The notes under the pieces are model-generated. The model saw only the letters and a program-made list of their open reading frames with translations, was not told where the DNA came from and ran no database searches. Of a stretch of DNA of 64,000 nt, positions 58,612-64,000 are shown piece by piece. Source of the stretch: Plantibacter elymi (nom. nud.) (GTDB lineage: Bacteria; Actinomycetota; Actinomycetes; Actinomycetales; Microbacteriaceae); NCBI RefSeq assembly GCF_900177795.1, contig NZ_FXWJ01000004.1:514918-578917 (forward strand). The letters run 5' to 3'. The position numbers and the translations under genes are program-made. The first letter of the stretch is position 1. The number at the start of each line of letters is the position of its first letter.

Positions 58612-59766
58612 ATGACGAGTGCACCCCATCGCCACCAACCGCTGCGTCCGGCGGCGCGTCAGCAGCGGGTCCGGTTCCGCGCGCACCGCCCAGCCGAGGT
58701 GACGACCACCGTCAGGACGACGCTCCAGCGCCCCTTCGCGATCGGCTTCGTCGGAGCACTCGGAGCCCTCGCGGCCATCCTGCTCATCCTCACCCTCGGC
58801 TCGCTGTCGACCATCCTCGTCTCCATCGCGGTCGGCCTCTTCATCGCGCTCGGCCTCGACCCGGTCGTCGTCCGACTCGAGGCACGCGGCATCAAGCGCC
58901 CGTTCGCGATCGCGATCGTCTTCGCCGTCTTCGCCGTCCTGCTCGCGCTCCTCCTGGCCCTCGTCATCCCCGTCGTCACCCGGCAGGCCGTCGAGCTCGT
59001 GAGCAACGCCCCGACCTTCCTCACCGGCATCCAGGACCAGGAGTGGTTCCGGTCCCTGAGCGACTACCTCGGTCCGGGCGTCGACCTCCAGGGCGCGCTC
59101 GACTGGCTCTACGGGGTGGCCGCCGACCCGAAGACGTGGGTGGTCCTGGCCGGCGGCGCCCTCAACCTCGGCGTCGGCATCGCGAACGGCTTCTTCGGCG
59201 GCTTCATCGCCCTCGTCCTCGCGCTCTACTTCCTCGCGTCCATGCAGGCGATGAAGAACGCCTTCTACTCCCTCGTGCCCCGTCGCTCCCGGCCGCGCGT
59301 CGTGTCGATCACCGACCAGATCACCGCATCGATCGGCGGATACGTGAGCGGCATGGTGGTGCTGGCCGGGATCAACGCCGTCCTCGGGCTCATCATGATG
59401 CTCATCGTCGGGGTGCCGTACGCCGGGATCCTCGCCGTCGTCATCTTCTTCGTGACGCTCATCCCGCTCGTCGGCTCGATCATCGCGACCGTCGTCGTCG
59501 CGACCGTCGGGCTGTTCGACTCACCGACGACCGCCCTCATCGTCATCGTCTACTACCTGGTCTACATGCAGATCGAGTCGTACGTGCTGACCCCGCGGGT
59601 CATGAACAAGGCGGTCGCGGTGCCCGGCGCCCTCGTCGTCATCGGCGCGATGGTGGGCGGTTCGCTCATCGGGCTGCTCGGCGCCCTCGTCTCCATCCCG
59701 GTGACGGCGTCGATCCTGCTGATCATCAAGCAGGTCGTCGTGCCACGGCAGAACGCGAAGGCGTAG
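58612..59766 (+). CDS. AI-2E family transporter (PerM/TqsA-like)
   Basis: 384 aa, eight spans in the arrangement of the UPF0118/AI-2E family: FAIGFVGALGALAAILLILTLGSLSTILVSIAVGLFIALGLDPVV, then a ~75-residue soluble loop with QDQEWFRSLSDYLGPGVDLQ, and the C-terminal block FFVTLIPLVGSIIATVVVATVGLFDSPTTALIVIVYYLVYMQIESYVLTPRVMNKAVAVPGALVVIG. Members include quorum-signal exporters and Na+(Li+)/H+ antiporters, so the substrate is open. A 40-residue basic N-terminus precedes TM1. Its stop is followed directly by an RptA copy. Confidence 0.87.
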   Translation: MTSAPHRHQPLRPAARQQRVRFRAHRPAEVTTTVRTTLQRPFAIGFVGALGALAAILLILTLGSLSTILVSIAVGLFIALGLDPVVVRLEARGIKRPFAIAIVFAVFAVLLALLLALVIPVVTRQAVELVSNAPTFLTGIQDQEWFRSLSDYLGPGVDLQGALDWLYGVAADPKTWVVLAGGALNLGVGIANGFFGGFIALVLALYFLASMQAMKNAFYSLVPRRSRPRVVSITDQITASIGGYVSGMVVLAGINAVLGLIMMLIVGVPYAGILAVVIFFVTLIPLVGSIIATVVVATVGLFDSPTTALIVIVYYLVYMQIESYVLTPRVMNKAVAVPGALVVIGAMVGGSLIGLLGALVSIPVTASILLIIKQVVVPRQNAKA

Positions 59767-59842
59767 CCCTTCGACAAGCTCAGGGACCGATGGTGGGCTC
59801 AGGGACCGGTGGTGGGCTCAGGGACCGGTGGTGGGCTCAGGG
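59767..59842. repeat. RptA copy followed by GGTGGTGGGCTCAGGGACC tandem
   Basis: One intact RptA (59767-59788, minus orientation) is followed by three 19-nt units of GGTGGTGGGCTCAGGGACC type (59789-59842), the last slightly diverged. On the opposite strand each reads GGTCCCTGAGC-CCACCACC, the same left half of RptA joined to ACCACC as in the 4596-4723 array. The stop codon of the potA-like gene (59837-59839) lies inside the last unit. Confidence 0.9.
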
Positions 59843-60937
59843 AGCGGAGTGCACCGGGACGGGACGACCGGCGAAGCGGATGCGGACGGACTCCCCCGCC
59901 TCCAGCCGTTCCGTGGCACCGTGCTGCACCGCGACCAGCGTGCCGTCCGGCAGCTCGACGGTCGTGCGACGCACCGGACCGAGGAAGCTGGACGTGAGCA
60001 CGACCGCAGCGGACCCGACCGTGGGCTCCGTCGCGTCGGTGAACACGACGTCCTCAGGCCGGACGAGCGCGACGACGGCACCGTCCCCCGGCTGCTCGCC
60101 GATCACCGGCAGCACCTGCCCGAGCACGTCGACCCCACCGGGCACGAGCTCCCCCGGGATCCGGTTGCTCAGGCCGATGAACTCCGCAACGAACGGCGAC
60201 GACGGCCGCGAGTAGAGCTCCTCCGGCGTCCCGATCTGCTCGATCACGCCGGCACGCATGACGGCGACCCGGTCGGCGACGGCGAGCGCCTCCTCCTGGT
60301 CGTGCGTGACGAAGAGGGTCGTGATCTGCAGCTCCGACTGGATCCGACGGATCTCGTCACGCAACTGGACGCGCACCTTGGCGTCGAGGGCGCTGAGCGG
60401 CTCGTCGAGGAGGAGGACCCGAGGACGCGTGACCAACGCCCGGGCGAGGGCGACGCGCTGCTGCTGCCCGCCCGACAGCTGGTGGGCGTAGCGGGCGGCG
60501 AGGTGGCCGAGGCCGACGAGGTCGAGGCTCTCGGCGGCACGCGTCCGTCGCTCGGCCGCGGGCACCTTCCGCATGCGCAGGCCGAACTCGACGTTCTCGA
60601 GCACCGTGAGGTGTGGGAACAGCGAGTACGACTGGAACACCATGCCGAGGTCGCGCCGGTTGGTGGGCACGGACACGACGTCGACGCCGTCGATGAGCAC
60701 GCTTCCCGAGGTGATGTCCTCGAGTCCCGCGAGGCTGCGGAGCGCGGTCGTCTTCCCGCACCCCGACGGCCCCAGCAGCGCGACGAACTCGCCGGGCGCG
60801 AGGTCGAGGCTCACGCCGTCGAGGGCGCGGGCACCCGAGCCGTAGTCCTTCACGACGCGATCGAACCGCACCGCTGCGCCGGCCGGGCGCCCGTCTCCGG
60901 GCGTCGTTGCGGGTGCCGACTGGTCGATGGTGGTCAT
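59837..60937 (-). CDS. ABC transporter ATP-binding protein (PotA/FbpC/PhnT type)
   Basis: 366 aa. ATPase domain: Walker A GPSGCGKTTALRSLAGLEDITSGS, Q-loop MVFQSYSLFPHLTVLENVEFGLRM, signature [16 protein letters not shown], Walker B LLLDEPLSALDAK, H-switch FVTHDQEEALAVADRVAVM. The C-terminal ~100 residues are a TOBE-type regulatory domain (VALVRPEDVVFTDATEPT...SSFLGPVRRTTVELPDGTLVAV). Found in spermidine/putrescine, ferric iron and phosphonate importers. Overlaps permease 2 by 4 nt; the last codons and stop are made of the RptA-derived repeat. Confidence 0.92.
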   Translation of the reverse strand: MTTIDQSAPATTPGDGRPAGAAVRFDRVVKDYGSGARALDGVSLDLAPGEFVALLGPSGCGKTTALRSLAGLEDITSGSVLIDGVDVVSVPTNRRDLGMVFQSYSLFPHLTVLENVEFGLRMRKVPAAERRTRAAESLDLVGLGHLAARYAHQLSGGQQQRVALARALVTRPRVLLLDEPLSALDAKVRVQLRDEIRRIQSELQITTLFVTHDQEEALAVADRVAVMRAGVIEQIGTPEELYSRPSSPFVAEFIGLSNRIPGELVPGGVDVLGQVLPVIGEQPGDGAVVALVRPEDVVFTDATEPTVGSAAVVLTSSFLGPVRRTTVELPDGTLVAVQHGATERLEAGESVRIRFAGRPVPVHSAP

Positions 60938-61746
60938 GGTGTCTCCCTGATGCGTCGGATCGATCCGACGCGGCCGATGATGAACAGCAGGACGAAGGCG
61001 AAGGCGAGCGCCAGCAGGGCGAAGGCCACCGCGACGAAGGGGTCGCTCTTCGACACCTGCACGAGCGAGGTCTGCAGCGTGTTGCGTCCGAGGAGCGAGG
61101 CGATCGTGTACTCACCGAGGACGACGGCGACCGAGATGACCGACGCCGTCAGCACGCCGCGACGCAGGTTGGGCAGCAGGACGCGGACGAGGACGGTCCC
61201 CCAGCCGGCGCCGAGCGTGCGCGCGGCCTCGGCGAGGGTACCGACGTCGACTGACTGCAGGTTCGCGGCGATCGCCCGGTAGGCGTACGGCAGCACCGTG
61301 ATCCCGTAGGCGAACGCGAGCGTCCACGGCGCACTGCCGAGCAGCCTGGCGACGACCGAGTAGACCGGTGCGAGTCCGACGACGAGCACGATGGCCGGGA
61401 CGGTGATCGGGATGATGCAGACGAACTCGAGGACGCGCTGCAGCTTCGGGAAGCGGAGCTTCACGAGGATCATCGTCGGCAGCAGGAGCACCACGACGAT
61501 CAGCACGGTCACCGCGGCGAGCACGACGGAGTTGCCGATGCCCTGGAAGAGCACCCGGTACTTCCGGGAGTTCTCCGGGTCGAGGATCGCGGCCCAGTGG
61601 CCGAGGTCGTGGCCGCCGTCGATCCCGGCGCGCAGGGTGAACTCGACCATCGACAGGATCGGGACGGCGAACACCACCGCGACGACGACGAGGATGATGC
61701 GGCTCGTGAGCTTCGACGGCGTGGCCGAGTCGCGGACGGCGCTCAT
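60934..61746 (-). CDS. ABC transporter permease (PotC-like)
   Basis: 270 aa, six spans. ILVVVAVVFAVPILSMVEFTLRAG at the N-terminus; EAA loop GTLAEAARTLGAGWGTVLVRVLLPNLRRGVLTASVISVAVVLGEYTIASLL, where the GEYTIASLL continuation is typical of PotC/ThiP/FbpB-like second permeases. ATG overlaps the stop of permease 1 (ATGA). A longer in-frame reading upstream is within permease 1 and rejected. Confidence 0.9.
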   Translation of the reverse strand: MSAVRDSATPSKLTSRIILVVVAVVFAVPILSMVEFTLRAGIDGGHDLGHWAAILDPENSRKYRVLFQGIGNSVVLAAVTVLIVVVLLLPTMILVKLRFPKLQRVLEFVCIIPITVPAIVLVVGLAPVYSVVARLLGSAPWTLAFAYGITVLPYAYRAIAANLQSVDVGTLAEAARTLGAGWGTVLVRVLLPNLRRGVLTASVISVAVVLGEYTIASLLGRNTLQTSLVQVSKSDPFVAVAFALLALAFAFVLLFIIGRVGSIRRIRETP

Positions 61747-62711
61747 CGCTGCCACCGTTCCGTCCGAGCCTGCAGGGCGGAGTAGGCCGTCATCATGACG
61801 ACCATCACCACGATCATCCCGATCGCGAGCGAACCGGCGAGGTTCTCCCGGCCGAGGACGGTCTCGCTGATGAGCGCGCCGCGGATCTGCAGCGGCACGA
61901 TCTGCGCGCCCTGGCTGATGAGCGCGGCGGCGGTCGCATAGCTCGAGAACGCGTTCGCGAACAACAGCAGGAGCGACCCGAGGAAGGAGGGGGCGAGGAT
62001 CGGCATCGCGATCCGCGTCCAATAGGTGAAGCGGGTGCCGCCGAGGGTCGCGTTCGCCTCGGACCAGGTGCGCTTCAACCCCTCCATCGCCGGCATGAAG
62101 GTGATGACCATGAGCGGCACTTGGAAGTACAGGTACGGCAGCAGGAGGCCTGGGACCTGGTAGAGCCAGACGCCGTCGGCGAAGAGATCGACCCCGAGGC
62201 GGTCCTTGAGGAACACCGTCACGAGGCCCTGGATGCCGATGGTCGCGATGAAGGCGAAGGCGAGCATGACGCCGCCGAACTGGGCGAGGACGCTTGAAGC
62301 CGCGTCGACGAAGGTGCGGATGAGTCCGTCGGGTCGGACCGCGAGGAGCGCGTAGCAGACGAGGGCTCCGATGACGGCTCCGGCGACCGCGGTGACGGCG
62401 GAGACCCAGAAGGAGCTGGTGAAGGCCCCGAGGACCGCCGGCTCGGCGAGCGCCGTGAGGTTGTCGAGCGTGAACGCGCCGTCGCCGTCGAAGAAGCCGG
62501 TGGCGAGGGCGAGGAACGTCGGGACCGCGAGGAAGAGCAGGGCATACAGGGCGAACGGCGTCAGGCCGAGGAGTGCCCAGCGCGGACGGCGGCGGGGGCG
62601 CGCCGCGGCGGGTTCGGCCGAGGCGTCCGATGCGTCGGTCGGCGGGAGCGAGACGGCGGGGCCGGCGTGTGCCGACCCCGCCTCACTCCGCCGGGTGGCG
62701 GAGGCACTCAT
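61743..62711 (-). CDS. ABC transporter permease (PotB-like)
   Basis: 322 aa. A 50-residue Ala/Pro/Arg-rich cytoplasmic head precedes six spans, starting WALLGLTPFALYALLFLAVPTFLALATGFF. EAA loop LKRTWSEANATLGGTRFTYWTRIAMPILAPSFLGSLLLLFANAFSSYATAAAL: the canonical EAA reads SEANATLGG, an Asn replacing the usual second residue. ATG at 62711 overlaps the binding protein stop. ATAAAL is usual for PotB/PhnU partners. Confidence 0.9.
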   Translation of the reverse strand: MSASATRRSEAGSAHAGPAVSLPPTDASDASAEPAAARPRRRPRWALLGLTPFALYALLFLAVPTFLALATGFFDGDGAFTLDNLTALAEPAVLGAFTSSFWVSAVTAVAGAVIGALVCYALLAVRPDGLIRTFVDAASSVLAQFGGVMLAFAFIATIGIQGLVTVFLKDRLGVDLFADGVWLYQVPGLLLPYLYFQVPLMVITFMPAMEGLKRTWSEANATLGGTRFTYWTRIAMPILAPSFLGSLLLLFANAFSSYATAAALISQGAQIVPLQIRGALISETVLGRENLAGSLAIGMIVVMVVMMTAYSALQARTERWQR

Positions 62712-63835
62712 CAGGAGATCGCTGCCGCCCACTTCTCGGCGAGCAGCGAGGTGGCCTGCTCGGTCTGCTCGGGCGTGAACTGCACGAGGTCGGCGGGCAT
62801 CTCGCCCACGGCGTCGAGGGCCTTCTGGTCGACGGTGTCGGCCTCGACCATCGCGGCGAGGGTCGACGGGTACGCGCCGGCGGCGAGGTACAGGTTCTGC
62901 GCCTCGGGGCTGAAGATGAACTCCTGCCAGAGTCGCGCGGCCGCGGGGTGCGGGGCGTCCACGTTGATGGCCTGGTTGTAGTAGCTGCCGACGGCCGAAC
63001 CCGGGAGGACGGTGGTCTTCCAGTTGCGCTGGCCCTCGTTCTCGGTCGCCGCGGCGAGGTTGTTGTAGCTCCAGTCGATCACGACGGGGGTCTCACCCGA
63101 GGCGATGGTCGCGGGGGTCGGGTCGAGGGGCAGGAAGTTGCCCGCCTGGTTGAGCTTCTGGAAGAAGTCGACACCAGGCTGGATGTCGTCGGCCGAACCA
63201 CCGGACTGCAGGGCCGCGAGGTAGACGCCGGCTGCGGCGGCACCGGCCTGGGTCGGGTCGCCGTTCAGCGCGACCTTGCCCGCGAACTCGGAGCCGAGGA
63301 GGTCGTCGAGCGACTTCGGTGCCGGGACGGCGTCCGCGTCGTAGCCGATGGAGACGAGGCCGGTGTAGTCGTAGACCCACAGGCCGGTCTTCTCCTTCGA
63401 GCCCTCGGGGATGTCGTCCCAGTTGGCGACCTGGTACGGCGCGAACTGGTCGAGGTTGTCGAGGGCGACGGCGGAGCCGAGGTCGAAGACGTCGGGAGCG
63501 GTGTCCTGACCCTGCTGGTTCTTCGCGGCCGTGATCTCCTCGGCGCTCGAGACGTCGGGGTCGGCCGAGTTGACCGTGATGTCGTACTTGTCCTCGAACG
63601 CGGAGATGATCTTCCCGTAGTTCGCCCAGGTGTCGGGGAGGGCGATGACGTTGAGCTGGCCCTCGGCCTTCGCGGCCTCGACGAGTGCGTCCATCCCGCC
63701 GAAGTCCTCAGCGGAGGTCGCCTTCTTGGCGTCGACGTCGGAGCCGGCTCCGGTGTCCGCTCCGGCGGAGCATGCGGTGAGCGCGGTCGCTGCGAGCGCA
63801 ACGATGGCGAGGGCGGTCATACGCCTGGTGTTCAC
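62711..63835 (-). CDS. ABC transporter substrate-binding lipoprotein (SBP family 6/PotD-type)
   Basis: 374 aa. Signal with lipobox LTAC (C22). Mature protein: MDALVEAAKAEGQLNVIALPDTWANYGKIISAFEDKYDITVNSADPDVSSAEEITAAKNQQGQDTAPDVFDLGSAVA, KTGLWVYDYTGLVSIGYDADAVPAPKSLDDLLGSEFAGKVALNGDPTQAGAAAAGVYLAAL, YNQAINVDAPHPAAARLWQEFIFSPEAQNLYLAAGAYPST. This is the group of ferric/phosphonate/polyamine binding proteins; ligand Asp/Tyr residues do not decide among them. First gene of a complete importer with overlapping stops, and it is tempting to connect it with the putrescine genes at the other end of the window, but nothing proves it. Confidence 0.9.
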   Translation of the reverse strand: MNTRRMTALAIVALAATALTACSAGADTGAGSDVDAKKATSAEDFGGMDALVEAAKAEGQLNVIALPDTWANYGKIISAFEDKYDITVNSADPDVSSAEEITAAKNQQGQDTAPDVFDLGSAVALDNLDQFAPYQVANWDDIPEGSKEKTGLWVYDYTGLVSIGYDADAVPAPKSLDDLLGSEFAGKVALNGDPTQAGAAAAGVYLAALQSGGSADDIQPGVDFFQKLNQAGNFLPLDPTPATIASGETPVVIDWSYNNLAAATENEGQRNWKTTVLPGSAVGSYYNQAINVDAPHPAAARLWQEFIFSPEAQNLYLAAGAYPSTLAAMVEADTVDQKALDAVGEMPADLVQFTPEQTEQATSLLAEKWAAAIS

Positions 63836-63966
63836 GGTTCCTCCAGTGACGTCGGCGGCCGCCCGTGCTGTCGGGCCGTCGGATACCGCGTCCGTCGTCT
63901 GGAGGACAAGCTAGGGTCGCGACGTAGCGCGATCGGGGCCTGTCGGTGTCGCGCAGGTGAACAGTG

Positions 63967-63988
63967 CCCTTCGACAAGCTCAGGGACC
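63967..63988 (-). repeat. RptA copy at right edge
   Basis: One exact RptA copy in minus orientation, 132 bp upstream of the binding protein start, followed by GCGGGGGGGGG at the window end. The 130-bp interval before it is the promoter region of the ABC operon (minus strand TAGCTT at ~63915-63910 is a possible -10). Confidence 0.9.
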
Positions 63989-64000
63989 GGGCGGGGGGGG

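Noticed and set aside
1..64000. tRNA, rRNA, tmRNA or riboswitches
   Set aside because: No cloverleaf, CCA end, rRNA core or known riboswitch core was recognised; in particular none upstream of pnuC.
63989..64000. Run of nine G at the right edge
   Set aside because: May be a contig end or sequencing feature; too short to interpret.

Overview
The window is a high-GC (roughly 70 percent by eye), densely coding stretch from an actinobacterium. The split small-type purine genes (purS, purQ, purL), leaderless genes with a TANNNT box 6-7 nt before the start, actinobacterial Asp23/DUF2273/DUF6286 genes, shared-ATPase type sugar ABC transporters and a dispersed GGTCCCTGAGC-TTGTCGAAGGG intergenic repeat together suggest Microbacteriaceae (Plantibacter/Curtobacterium-like). 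That placement is inference. No rRNA, tRNA, phage, transposase or CRISPR array was seen, and no gene-free stretch exceeds 300 bases.

Layout. 1-8851: a PucR-type regulator (cut by the window edge) divergent from a putrescine/GABA catabolic set: GABA aminotransferase, succinate-semialdehyde dehydrogenase, flavin amine (putrescine) oxidase, universal stress protein and APC permease. 8957-9915: purS-purQ; their partner purL lies 15 kb away at 25242-27575. Between them: a FadR-type GntR with two perfect operators and a five-gene operon (beta-hydroxyacid dehydrogenase, MHS-type symporter, split transketolase, DUF1537 four-carbon acid kinase); an HxlR/QorB-like redox pair; an amidohydrolase with a polar amino acid-type ABC transporter; and an Asp23-like envelope-stress operon. 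27786-29897: an unknown protein, a GntR regulator and PnuC. 29828-35533: a two-component system divergent from a lipoprotein/adaptor/MacB-like efflux operon. 35620-41994: a VOC protein, a TetR regulator facing an array of operator half-sites, a giant MMPL transporter with a degenerate ABC-like tail, YhgE/Pip and a tiny membrane protein.

42190-49848: an MDR oxidoreductase, a sugar-type ABC transporter with a class V aminotransferase under a divergent GntR, and an SDR. 50106-55682: chorismate mutase, then a zinc-uptake locus (AztA divergent from AztB-AztD-AztC-AztD) around a Zur-like box. 55768-59766: an ABC exporter whose ATPase has a Pro/Gln/Tyr tail, and an AI-2E family protein. 59837-63835: a complete four-gene ABC importer of the spermidine/iron/phosphonate type.

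The most unusual features are: (i) the operon pairing a split transketolase with a DUF1537 kinase but no recognisable decarboxylase; (ii) the MMPL protein fused to an ABC-like domain without a Walker A motif, whose central loop carries an in-frame expansion of the intergenic repeat; (iii) three copies of a ~166-bp palindromic intergenic element within 8 kb; (iv) two AztD-type proteins flanking AztC.
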